A DNA stretch of 64,000 nt from Penium margaritaceum (taxonomy: Eukaryota; Streptophyta; Zygnematophyceae; Desmidiales; Peniaceae): NCBI GenBank assembly GCA_023375785.1, contig SZWC01000082.1:267243-331242 (forward strand). The letters are read 5' to 3'. The stretch's first letter is position 1; each line of letters begins with the position of its first letter. The notes under the pieces are model-generated. The model saw only the letters and a program-made list of their open reading frames with translations, was not told where the DNA came from and made no database searches. Below are positions 22,170 through 34,680 of the stretch, one piece after another. Both the position numbers and the translations under genes were made by a program.

Positions 22170-24060
22170 GAGCAAGCCAGAGAACGGTAAAGCAATCCAG
22201 AGAAAAGTGGAGCAATCCTAAGAACAGTGCAGCAAGTGACAGAATTTTGGAACAAATCATAGAACGGTGGAGCAAGCCAAAGAACGGTGGAGCATGCAAG
22301 AGGACCGTGGAGCAAACCAGAGAATGGTGGAGGAAACTAGAGAAAGGTGGAACAGGCCCAAGAAAGATGAAGTAATTAGGAGAACGGTGGAGGAAGTCAG
22401 AGAACATTGAAGCAAGCCAGAGAACGGTGGAGCAAGCCAGAGAATGGTAGAGCAAGCCAGAGCAAGGTGAAGCAAGTCAGAGAACATTAGAGCAAGTCAA
22501 AGAGAGGTGAAGCAAGTCCGAGAATGGTGGAGCAAGCCAGAGAGCTGTGGAGCAAGCCAGAGAATGGTGGAGCAAGCCAGAGAATGATGGAGTTGGTCAG
22601 AGAACGGTGGCACAAGCCAGAGAACAGTGGAGCAACCCAAAGAGCGGTGGAGGAAGCCAGAGAACGGTGGAGCAAGCAAGAGAAATGTGGAGCACGCGAG
22701 ACAATGGTGGAGGAAGCCAGAGAACGATGAAGCAACAGAGAGAACGGTGGAGAAAACCAAAGAACGGTGAAGCAAGCCAGAGAAAGGTGAAGCAAGCCAG
22801 AGAAAGGTAGTGAAAGCCAGATTAAGGTGGAGCAAGAGAACAATGGAGAAAGCCTGATAACAGTGGTGCAAGCCAGAAATCGGCGGAGGAAGTCAGATAA
22901 CATAGGAGCAAGCAAGAAAACGGTGGAGCAATCCAGAGAACAGTGGAGCAAGCCTAAGTACGGTAGAGCAAGTCAGAGAACGGTGGAGCAAGTCAGAGAA
23001 CAGTAGATCAAGACAAAGAATCGTGGAGCAAGCAAGAGAACGGTGGAGCGAGCTAGAGATCGGTCGAGGAAGCTAGAGAAATGTGGAAAAGGCCAGAGAA
23101 AGGTGGAGCAACTTAGAGATCGGTGGAGAAAGCGAGAAAACAGTGGAGCAAGCCAGAAAACAATGGAGCAAGCGAGAGAATGGTAGAGCAATCTAGAAAA
23201 TGGTAGAGCAAGCCAGGGAACGGTGGAGCAAGCCAGAGAACTGTTGAGCAAGCCAGTGAAAGGTGGAGGAAGCCAGAGAAAGGTGGAGCAAGCCAGAGAA
23301 AGGTAGAGCAAGCACGAAATGTTTGGAGCAAGTTATAGAACAGTAGAGCAAGCCAGAGAGCAGTGGAGCAAGCCAGTGAACGGTATAACAAGCTAGAGAA
23401 AATTGGATCAAGCCAGAGAAAGGTGGAGCAAATCAGAGATGGTGGAGCAAGTCACGGAATGGTGGAGCAAGTCGGAGAAGGGTGGAGCAAGCCGAAGAAC
23501 GGTGGAGCAAGCCAGAGAACAGTGGAGCAAGCAAGAGAGCGTTTGAGCAAAGCAGAGAACAATGGAGGAAGCCAAAGAAAGGTGTTTCAGGCCAGAGAAA
23601 GGTGGAGCATGCCGGAGAACAGTGGGGCAAGTCAGAGAACGGTGGAGCAAGCCAGGAAACAGTAGAGCAAGCCAGAGAATGGTAGAGCAAGCCACAGAAC
23701 GGTGGAGCAAGCCAGGGAACAATGGAGCAAGCTACAGGACGGTGGAGCAAGCCAAAGAAAAGTGGAGCAAGTCAGATAATGGTGCAGCAAGCCAAAGACT
23801 GGTGGAGCAAGCCAGGGAAAGATGGAACAGGCCAGAGAAAGGTGGAGCAAGCAAGAAAAAGGTTGAGCATGCCAGAGAACAGTGGAGCAAACAAGACAAC
23901 GTTGGAGCAAGTCAGAGAACAGTGGAGCAAGCCAAAGCACGGTAGAGCAAGCCAGAGAACGGTGGAACAAGCCAGAGAAAGGTGAAGCAAGCAAGAGAAA
24001 GCTGGAGCAAGCCACAAAATGATGGAGCAAGTCAGAGAACGGTGGAGCAAGTCCAAGGAC
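22170..24060 (+). repeat. Higher-order satellite block B, paralogous to 14099-16615
   Basis: Begins right at the truncated end of copia-1 and repeats the unit order of block A. It preserves the unoccupied site (gaggtgaagcaag, about 22505) where block A carries a short hAT-type element. By eye the two blocks agree at roughly nine in ten positions over long stretches. Copia-1 is therefore sandwiched between related satellite blocks. Confidence 0.85.
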
Positions 24061-27000
24061 GGTGGAGCAAGCCAGAGAATGGTGGAGCAGGCCAGAGAAC
24101 GGTAGAGGAAGCCAGGGAATGGTGTATCAAGCCAGAGAACTATGAAGAACGCTAGATAAGTGTGGAGCAAGCCAAAGATTGGTGAAGCAAGTAAGAGAAC
24201 GATGGATAAAGCCAGAGATCGGTGAGGCAATCCAGAGAAATGTGGAGCAGGCCACAGAAAGGTGGAGCAAGCGAGAGAATGGTGGAGCAAGCCATAGAAC
24301 GGTGGATCAAGCCAGAGATCTGTGGAGCAAGCCAGAGAACGGTGGAGCAAGCCAAAGAAAGGTGGAGCAAGCCTGAGAACGGTGGAGCAAGCTAGAGAAC
24401 AGTGGAGCAAGCGAGAGAGTGGTGGAGCAAGCCAGAGAAGGCGGAGCAAGACAGAGAACGGTGGAGCAAGTCAGAGAATGGTGGAGCAAGCCAGAAAATA
24501 TTAGAGCAAGCCATGGAACAGTGCAGCAAGACAGAAAACGATGGAGCAAGCCAGATAACAATGGAGCAAGCAGAAGAAAGTTAGAGCATGCTATAGCAAG
24601 TTGGAGAAATCCAGAAAACGGTGGAGCAAGCCAGAGAAAGGTGGAGCAAGCCAGAGAAAGGAGGAGCAAGCGAGAGAGCGGTGGAGTAAGCCAGAGAATG
24701 GTCGAGCAAGCCAGAGAACGGTGGAGCAAGTAAGAGAACGATAAAGCAACCCAGAGATTGGTGGAGCAAGCCAGAGAAAGGTGGAGCAAGGCAGAGAACG
24801 GTGGAGCAAGCCAGAGAACAGAGGAGCAAGTGCGAGAATGGTGGAACAAGCCAGAAAATGTTTCGGCAAGCCAGAGGATGGGGGAGGAATCAAGTGAACG
24901 GTAGCTCAAGCCAGAGAATGGTGGAGCAATCCAGAGAACGGTGGAGGAATTCAGAGAACGGTGGAGCAAGTCAGAGAACAATAAACATAGGCAGAGTACG
25001 GTGGAGCGATGCAGAGAATGGTGGAGCAAGTCAGAGAACTGTGGAGCAAGCACAAGACGGGTGGAGCAAGTCAGAAGAACGGCGGTGCAAGCTGAAGAAT
25101 GGTGGGGCAAGCCAGAGAACTGTGGATCAAATCAGAGAATGGTGGAGCAAGCTAAAGAACTGTGGAGCAAGCCAGAGAATGGTGGAGCAAGCTATAGAAA
25201 GGTAAAGCAAGCAAGAAAAAGTTGGAGCAAGCCAGAAAAAGGTGGATCAGGCCACAGGATGGTGGAGCAAGCCACATCATGGTGGAGCAAGTCAGAGAAC
25301 GGTGTAGCAAGCCAAATAAAGGTGGAGCAAGCCATATAACGGTGGAGAAAGGGAGAAAAAGGTGGAGCAAGGCAGGGAACGCTGGAGAAAGCCAAAAATT
25401 GGTGGTGCAAGCCAGACGATGGTGGAACAAGTCAGAGAATGTTGGAGCAAGCCACAGAACAGTGGAGCAAGCAAGAGAACAGTGGAGCAAGCCAGGGAAA
25501 AATGGAACATGCCAGAAAAGGATGGAGCAAGTCAGACAAGGTTAAAGCAAGCCAGAAAATGGTAGAGCAAGCCAAATAATGGTAGAGCAAGCCAGAGAAT
25601 GGTGGAGGAAGCCAGAGAATGGTGGAGCAAGCCAGAGAATGGTGGAGCAAGCCAGAGAAAGTTGGAGCAAGCCATAGAAATTTGGAGCAAGTCAGAGGAC
25701 GGTTGTGCAAGCCAGAGAACGGTGGAGCAAGCCATGAAAAGGTGGAGCAAGCCAGAGAAAGGTGGAACAAGCAAGAGGAAGTTGGAGCACGCGCGAGAAA
25801 GGCAGAGTAAGCCAGTGAAAGGTGTAGGAGACCAGAGAATGGTGGAGCAAGCAAGAGAACTTTTGAGCAAGTGAGAGAACGGTGGAGCAAGCGAGAGAAC
25901 GGTGGAGCAAGTGAGAGAACGGTGGAGCAAGCATGAGAAAGGTGGAGCAAGGCAAAGAAAGGTAGAGCAAGCCAAAAAACATGGACAAGTCAGAGAAGGG
26001 TGGAACAAGTCAGAAAACAGTGAGAAAGTCGGAGAACAGTGGAGCAAGCCAAAGAATAATTGAGGAAACCAGACGGAAGTAGAGGAAGCCAAAGAACGGT
26101 AGAGCAAGCCCCAGAACAATGGATAAAGCCAAAGAAAGGTGGAGCAAGGCAGAGAACGGTGCAGCAAGCCAGATAACGGTGGAGCAAGCCAGAGTACAGC
26201 GGAGCAAGCCAGAGAATGGTGGAGCAAGCCAAAGAACGGTGGAGCAAGCCAGAGAATGGTGGAGCAAATCAGAGAATGGTGCGGCAACCCAGAGAACGGT
26301 AGAGCAAGCCAAAGAACAGTGGCGCAAGCCAGGGAACGACGGAGCAAGCCAGGGAACGGTGGAGCAAGCAAGAGAGCGGTGGAGCAAGCCAGAGAATGGT
26401 GGAGCAAGCTAGATAACGATGGAGCAAGCAAGAGAAAGTTGAAGCAAGCTAGAGCAAGGTGGAGCAATCCAGAGACAGGAGGAGCAAGAGAGAGAAAGGT
26501 CCAGCATTCTGGAGAAAGGTGGAGCAAGCGAGAGAAAGGAAGAGCAAGCCGTAAAACGGTGGAGCAATCCAGAGAATATTGGAGCAAACCAGAGAACGAT
26601 GGAGCAAGCTAGAGAACGACTGAGCAAACGAGAGAAAGGTCGAGCAAGCCAAAGAGCGGCGGAGTAGCCAGAGAAAGGTAGAGCAACGAGAGAAAGGTGG
26701 AGCAAGCAAGAGAACATTGGAGCAAGTCAAAGAACAGTATAGCAGGCCAGATAACGGTGGAGTAAGCAAGAGAACGGTGGAGGAAGCCAGAGAAGGTTGG
26801 AGCAAGCCAAATGAAGGTGGAGAAATTCAGAGAACGATGGAGCAAGTCAGAGAACAGTGAAAACGTCCGAGAACAATGGAACAAGCCAGAGAACGGTTGA
26901 GCAAGCCAGCGAGTAGTGAAGCAAGACACACAAGTTGAGCAAGCAAGAGAACAGTGGAGCAAGCCAGAGAACTTTGGAGCAAGCCAGAGAACAAAGGAGC

Positions 27001-30000
27001 CAGCTGGAGATTGATGGAACAAGCCAAAGATCTGTAGAGCAAGCCAAAGAACGGTGGAGCAACCTAGAGAATGGTGGAGCAAGCCAGAGAACGGTGGAGG
27101 AAGCCAGAGAACGGCGGAGCAAGCAAAAGAAAGGTGGAGCAAGGTAGAGAATGGTGGAGCAATCCTAAGAACAGTGGAGCAAGCCAGAGAAAGGTGGAGC
27201 AAGCAAGAGAAGGGTGGAGCATGTCAATGAACGGTGGAGCCAGCCACAAAATGGTAGGGCAAGCCAGAAAACGGTGGAGGAAGCTAGAGAATGGCAAAGC
27301 AAGCCAGAGAACAGTGGAGCAAGCCAGAGAACGGTGGAGGAAGCTAGAAATGGTGGAAAAATTTAGAGAAGGGTGAAGCAAGCTGGAGAACGGTAGAGCA
27401 AGCTAGAGAATGATGGAGCAAGCCAGAGAACGGCAGAATAAGCAAGAGAACAGTGGAGCAAGCCGGAGAACGTCGGAGCAAGCCATAGAACGGTAGAGCA
27501 ATTCCGTGAACGGTGGAGCAAGCTAGAGAACGGTGGAGCAAGCCAGAGAACACTGGCGTAAGCTAGAGAACGGTGGAGCAAGCCACAGACTGGTGGAGCA
27601 AGCGAGAGAACAATGAAGTAATTGAGAGAACACTGGAGCATGCCAAGCAACGGTGGAACAAGGCATAGGATGGTGGAGCAAGCCAGAGAACGGTGGAGCA
27701 AGCCAGACAAAGATGGAGCAAGCCAGAGAAAGGCAAAGCAAGCCACAGAAAGGTAGAGAATGGTGGAGAAAGCCAGAGAATAGTGGTGCAATCCAGAAAA
27801 CGGTGAAGCAAGTCAGATAATCGTGGAGCACGCCGGAGAACAGTGGAGCAATCCAGACAATAGTGGAGCAATCTTGAGAACGGTGGAGCAAGTCAGAGAA
27901 TGGTGGAAGAAGTCAGAGAACAGTGGAGGAAGCAAGAGAACGGTGGAGCAAGCAAGAGGAAGGTGGACCAAACCAGAGAATGGTGGAGGAAGTCTGAGAA
28001 AGGTGGATCACGCCCAAGAAAAATGAAGCAATTGAGAGAACGGTGGAGGAAGTCAGAGAATTGTGGAACTACCCAGAGAACGGTGGAGCACGCCAGAGAA
28101 CAGTAGAGGAAGCGAGAGAAGGGTGGAGCAAGCACGAGAATGGTGGAGCAAACCAAGGAAAGGTTGGGCAAGCCAGAGAAAGGTGGAGCAAGAAAGAGGA
28201 AGGTGGCGCACGCCAGAAAAAGATGGAGAAAGCCAGAGAAAGATAGAGCAAGAAATTGAACATTGGAGCAAGTCAGAGAACAGTGGAGCAAGACAGAGAA
28301 CGGTGGAGCAAGCGAGAGAACAGTGGAGCAAGCAAGAGAAAGGTGGAGCAAGCCAAAGAAACGTGGGTCAAGTCACTCAAGGGTGCACGAAGTCAGAGAA
28401 CGGCGAGAAAGTATGAGATTAGTGGAGCAAGACAGAGAATAGTTGAGCAATCCAGAGAGAAGTGGAGCAAGCCAAAGAAGGGTAGAGCAAGCCAGAGAAC
28501 GGTGCAGCAAGCAAGAGAATGGTGGAGCCAGCCAGAGAACGGTGTAGCAAGTCCGGGAACATAAAGCAAGGCAAACAAAGGTGGATCAAGCCAAAGAAAG
28601 GTGGAGCAAGCCATAAAATGGTGGGGCAAGCAAGAGAATGGTGGAGCAAGCCAGAGAACAGCAGAGCAACCCAGAGAACGGTGGAGCAAGCCAGAGAAGG
28701 GTGGAGCAAGCCAGAGAATGGCGGAGCAAATAAGAGAACGATGGAGCAACCCAGAGAACAACAAGGCAAGACAGAGAGCAATGGAGCAAGCAAGAGAACA
28801 GCAGAGCAAGCCAGGGAATGATGGAGCAAGACAGAGAACGATGGAGCAAGCCAGATAACGATGGAGGAAGCAAGAGAAAGTTGAAGCAAGCTAGAGCAAG
28901 GTGGAGCAAGGTGCAGAATGTTGGAGCAATCCAGAGAAAGGTGGAGCAAGCGAGAGGAAGGTCGAGCATGCCAGAGAAAGGTGAAGCAAGCCAGACAAAG
29001 GAGGAGCAAGCCATAGAACGATGGAGCAATATAGAGAATGGTGGAGCAAGCCAAATAACGGTGGATCAAGCTAGAGAAATTTTGAGCAACCCAGAGAAAG
29101 GTCGAGCAAGCCAGGGAACGGTGGAGTAGCCAGAGAAAGGTAGAGCAAGCTATAGAAAAGTAGAGCAAGCAAGAGAAATTTGGAGCAAGTCAGAGAAATG
29201 TGGAGCAAGCCAGAGAATGGTGGAGCAAGTTAGAGAACGGTGGAGCAAGCAAGAGAAAGGCTAAGCAAGCCAAAGAAAGGTGGAGCAAGTTAGAGAACGG
29301 TGGAGGAAGTCAGAGAATGTTGCAAACGTCCGAGAACAGTGGAGCAGGCCAGAGAACGGTTTGAGAAAGCCAGATAGTAGTGGAGCAAGCCAAATAACGG
29401 TTAAACAAGCAAGAGATCAGTGGAACAAGTCATAGAACTGTGGAGCAGGACAGAGAATGGAGGAGCAAGCTAGAGAACGATGGAGCAAGCCAGAGATCAG
29501 TGGAGCAAGCCATAGAACCGTGGAGCAAGCCAGAGATTGGTGGAGCAAGCCAGAGAACGATGGAGCAAGCTAGAGAACAGGGGAGCAAACCAGAGAACGG
29601 TGGATGAAGCAAGAGAATTTGGAGAAAGCCACAGAAAGTTGGAGCAAGCCAGAGAAAGGTGGAGCAAGGGAGAGAATGGTGGAAAAATCCTAAGAACGGT
29701 GGAGCAAGCCATAGAATGGTGCAGCAAGGAAGAGAAGGGTGGAGCATGTCAAAGAACTGTGGAGCAAGCCTGAGAATGGTAGAGCAAGCCAGGGAATGGT
29801 GAAGCAAGCCAGAGAATTGCACAGCAAGCCATAGAACAGTGGAGCAAGCCAGTGAATGGTGGAGCAAGCCAGAGGACTGTGGAGAAGGTCTGACAAAGGT
29901 GAAGCAAGCCAGAGAATGGTAGTGCAAGGCAGAGAATGGCGGAGCAAGCCAGAGAACGGTGGAGCAAGTAAGAGAACAGTGGAGCAAGCTAGAGAAGGGT

Positions 30001-33000
30001 GGAGGAAGACAAATAACACTGGCGCAAGCCAGAGAACCGTGGAGCAAGTCAGAGAACGGTGAAGCATGCTAGTGAATGGTGGAGCAAGCTAGAGAAGAGT
30101 GTAGCAAGCCAGAGAACAGTGAAGCAAGCCAGAGAACAGTGGAGCAAGTCAGAGAACAGTGGAGCAAGCCAGAGAACGGCGGCGCAAGCCTGAGAACAGT
30201 CGAGCAAGCCAGGGAACGGTGGAGCAAGCCAGAGAACGGTGGAGCAAGCCAGAGAAATGTGGAGCATGCCAGAGAATGGTGGAGCAAGCCAGAGAACAAT
30301 GGTGCAATTGAGAGAACGGTGGAGCAAGCCAGAGAATGGTGGAGCAAGGCATTTGATGGTGGAGGAAGCTTGAGAACGGTGGAGCAAGGCAGAGAATGGT
30401 GGAGCAAGCCAGACAAAGGTGGGGCAAGCCAGAGAAAGGTGAAGCAAGCCAGAGAAAGGTGAAGCAAATCATATTCGGGTGGAGCAAGCCACAAAAAGGT
30501 AGAGCAAGAGAACAATGGAGCAATTGAGAGAACGGTGGAGGAAGCCAGAGAACGGTGGAGAAAGGTATTGGATGGTGGAGAAAGCCAGAGAACGGTGGTG
30601 CAAGCCAGAAAAACGGTGGAGCAAGTCAGAGAATGGTGGAACAAGTCAGAGAACGGTGGAGCAAGCCAGAGAACAGTGGAGCAAGCAAGAGGACAGTGGA
30701 GCAAACCAGAGAACGGTGGAGGAAGCAAGAGAAAGGTGGAACAGGCCTGAGAAAGGTGTAGTAATTTAAAGAATAATAGAGGAAGTCAGAGAATGGTGGA
30801 GTAAGCCAGAAAACGATGGAGCAGGCCACAAAACGGTAGAGCAAGCCAGAGAACGGTGGAGCAAGTCCGAGAATGGTGGAGCAAGTCAGAGGACGGTGGA
30901 GCTAGCCAGAGCAAGGTGGAGCAAGTCAGGGAACAGTTGGGCAAGTCAGAGAATGGTGAAGTATGTCCGAGAATGGTGGAGCAAGCCAGAGAACTGTGCA
31001 GCAAGCCAGAGAACGGTGCAGCAAGCCAGAGAATGGTGGAGCAAGCCGAGAACGGTGGAGAAAGTCAGAGAAGGGTGGAGCAAGCCGGAGAATGGTAGAG
31101 CAAGCCAGCAAATGGTGGAACAAGCCAGAGAACTGGAGAGCAAGCGAGAGAATAGTGGAGCAAGCCAGGGAGCAGCTTCTCAAGCCATAGAAAGGTAGAG
31201 CGCGTCAGAGAATAGGGGAGCAAGCTAGAGAACGGTGGAGCAAGCCAAAGATTGCTGGCGTAAGCAAGAGAACAGTGGAGAAAGCCAAAGAACGTTGGAG
31301 CAAGCCATAGAACGGTGGAGCAAGTCAAAGATCGGTGGAGCATGCAAGGGAACGGTGGAGCAAGGCAGAGAACAGTGGATCAAACCAGAGAATGGTGGAG
31401 AAAGCCAGAGAATGGTGGAGCAAGCCAGAGAACAATGGAGTCAGTCAGAGAACAGTGGCGCAGGCCAGATGACTGTTGAGCAAGCGAGAGACGGTGGAGC
31501 AAGCCAGAAAACTATGGAGCAAGCTAGAGACATGTGGAGTACGCCAGAGAAAAGTGGATCAAGCCAGAGAACGATGAAGCAATTGAGAGAACGGTTGAGC
31601 AAGACAAAGAACGGTAGATCCAGGCAGAGGACAGTGGAAAAAGCCAGAGTGCGGTGGAGCAAGCCGGAGAACGGTGGAGCAAGGCAGACAAGGGTGGAGC
31701 AAGCCAGAAAAAGGTGAAGCAAGCCAAAGAAAGGTACTGCATGCCAGATTAAGGTGGAGCAATAGAACGGTGGAGAAAGCCAGAGAACGGTGGTGCAAGC
31801 AAGAAAACGGTGCACTAAGTCAGATAACTGTGGAGCAAGCCGGAGAACGGTGGAGCAATCCAGATAAAACGGGAGCAATCTTGAGAACGGTGGAGCAAGT
31901 GAGAGAATTGTGGAACAAGTCAGAGAACAGTGGAGCATGCAACAGAATGGTGGAGCAAGCAAGAGGATGGTGGACAAAACCAGAGAACGGTGGAGGAAGC
32001 CAGTGAAAGGTGGAACAAGCCTGAGGACGGTGAAGCAATTCAGAGAACGGTGGAGGAAGTCAGAAAAGGGTGCAGCAAGCCAGAGAACGGTGGAGCACGC
32101 CTGAGAGCAGTAGAGAAAGCTAGAGAATGGTGGAGCAAGCCAGAGAAAGGTGGAGCAAGCCAGAGAAAGGTGGAGCAAGCAAGAGGAAGGTGGAGCAGGC
32201 TAGCGAAAGATGGAGAAAGCCAAGGAAAGGTGGAGCAAGAAAAAGAACGTTGGAGCAACTCAGAGAGTAGTGGAGCAAGCTAGAGAATGGTGGAGCAAGT
32301 GAGAGAACGGTGCAGCAAGCCAGAGAAAGGTGGAGCAGCCAAAGAAAGGTGAGACAAGTCAGAGAATGGTGGATGAATTCAAAGAACGGTGACAAAGTCC
32401 GAGAACAGTGGAGCAAGCCTGATAATGGTTGAGTAAGCCAGAGAGAAGTGGAGCAAGCCAAAGAAGGGTATAGCAAGCCAGAGAACGGTGGAGCAAACCA
32501 GAGAACAGTGGAGCAAGCCAGAGATTGGTGGAGCAAGTCCGAGAACGGTGGAGCAAGCCAAACAAATGTAGAGCAAGGCAAAGAGAGGTGGAGCAAGCCA
32601 AAGAACGGTGAGGCAAGCCAGAGAAGGGCGGAGGAAGCCAGAGAACGGTGGAGCAAATCAGAGAACGGTGGAGCACCCTAGAGAACGGTAGAGCAGGCCA
32701 GAGAACAGTGGAGCAAGCCAGAAAAAAGTGGTGAACGGTGAAGCATGCCAGAGAAAGGTGGAGCAAGCCAGAGAATGGTGGAGCAAGTCACACAATGGTG
32801 GACTTTGTCCATGGATGGAGGAGCAAGCCAAAGAACAGTGGAGCAAGCCAGAGAACCGTGGATCAAACCAGGAAACGGTGGAGCAAGCCAGAGAACAATC
32901 GAGCAAGCCAGAGATCGGTGGAGCAAGCAAAATAACGTCGGAGCAAGCCAGAGAAAGTTGGAGCAAGCCAGAGAACGGTGGAGCAAGCCAGAGAATGGTG

Positions 33001-34665
33001 GAGCAAGCCACAGAACGGTGGAGCAAGCCAGATAACGGCGGAGCAAGCCAAAGAAAGCTTCAGCAAGCGAGAGAAAGGTGGAGCAAGCCAGATAACGGTT
33101 GATCAAGCCAGAGAGCAGTAGAGCAAGCTAGAGAACACTACAGCAAGCCAGAGAATGGCGGAGCAAGCCACAGAACGGTGGAGAGAGCATGAGACCGGTG
33201 GAGGAAGCCAGATAACGATGGAGCAAGCAATAAAAAGTTAGAGCAAGCTAGAGCAAGATGGAGCATGTTAGAGAATGGTGGAGCAAGCCAGAGAAAGGTG
33301 GAGCAAGGGAGAGAAAGGTCGAGTATGCCAAAGAAAGGTGCAGCAAGCCAGACAAAGGTGGAGCAAGCCAGAGAATTGTGGAGCAAGCCAGAAAATGGTG
33401 GATCAATCCAAAGAACGGTGGAACAAGCCAGAGAACGGTGGAGCAAGTCATAGAACCGTAGAGCAAGCTGGATAATGGTAGAGCAATCCAGAGAACGGTG
33501 GAGCAAACCGGAGAACGGCAAAGCAAGCCAGGGAACAGTGGAGTGAGCCAGAGAATGGTGGAGGAAGCCAGAGATCGGTGGAGCAAGCCAGATAGCGATG
33601 GGACAAGCAATAGAAATTTGGAGCAAGCTAGAGCAAGGTGGACCAAGCCAGAAAATGGTGGAGCAAGCCGGGGAAAGGTCGACCAAGCGAGAGAAAGGTC
33701 GTGCACGCCATAGAAAGGTGGAGCGAGCCAGAGAAAGGTGCAGCAAGCCAGAGAACGGTGGAGCAAGCCAAAGAATGGTGGAGGAAGCCGGAGACCAGTG
33801 GAGCAAGCCAGAGAACAATGGAGCAACCCAGAGAAAGGTGGATCAAGCCTGAGAAAGGTGGAGCAAGCCAGAGAACGGTGAAGCAAGCCAGAGAATGGTG
33901 GAGCAAGTTCCAGGATTGTAGAGCAAGCCAGAGAATGGTGGAGCAAGCCAGAGAATGGCGGATCAAGTGAGAGAATGGTTGAGCAAGCTAGAGAACTGTG
34001 GACCAAGCCAGAAAATGGTGGAGCAAGCTAGGGAAAGGTGGAGCAAGCCAGAGAAAGGTGAAGCAAGCTAGAGAAAGTTCAAGCAAGCCACAAAAAGGTG
34101 GAGCAGGCCAGAGAACGGTAGAGGAGGCCTGAGAACGGTTGAGCAAAACAGAGAACGGCATAGCAAAGCCAGAGAAAGTTGGAGCAAGCCATAGAATGGT
34201 GGAGCAAGGTAGAGAAAGGTGGAGCAAGCCAGAAAATGGTGGAACAAGTCAGACAATGGTGGAGCCAGCTAGAGAACAGTGGAGCAACTGAAAGAACTGT
34301 GGAGCAAGTTTGAGAATAATAGAGCAAGTTAAAGAACGGTGGAGCAAGTTAGAGAACGTTGGAGCAACCCATAGAACAGTGGACCAAGCTAGAGTACAGT
34401 GGAGCAAGCAAGAGAACGGTGGAGGAAGCCAGAGAAAAGTGGAACAGGCCAGAGAAAGGTGGAACAAGTCAGAGAATGGTGGAGCAAGCCAGAGAACGTT
34501 AGAGCAAGCCAGAGAACGGTAAAGCAAGCCAGATAATGGTGGTGGAAGACAGAGAATAGTAGAGCAAGCCAGAGACCGGTGGACCAAGCGAGAGAACGTT
34601 AAAGCAAGCCTGAGAACGGTGGAGCATGCCAGAGAGCCGTAATGCAAGCGAGAGAACGGTTCAGC
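22170..34665 (+). repeat. 20-bp satellite array, + orientation, block 4
   Basis: The longest uninterrupted stretch of the satellite, 12.5 kb, with no inserted element. Variant strings that mark higher-order structure recur. One is the GGAACAGGCC / TGAAGTAATTTAGAG / GGAGGAAGTCAG series near 22350, 28000, 30740 and 32010. Another is a string built on GCAAGAGAACAATGGAGCAA near 30503, with relatives near 11620 and 13965. No gene or regulatory element is seen. Confidence 0.97.
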
Positions 34666-34680
34666 AAGTCACCATTCTCT
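34655..34680. other. Orientation switch of the satellite (head-to-head inversion junction)
   Basis: Units read GGAGCAAGCC up to ...ggttcagcaagtc and GGCTTGCTCC from accattctctggcttgcc onwards. The switch occurs within a few bases, with no spacer and no inserted element. The two arms do not form a long perfect palindrome: the first units on either side differ in their variant bases. This is a boundary between two oppositely oriented arrays, not a fresh inverted duplication. Confidence 0.93.
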
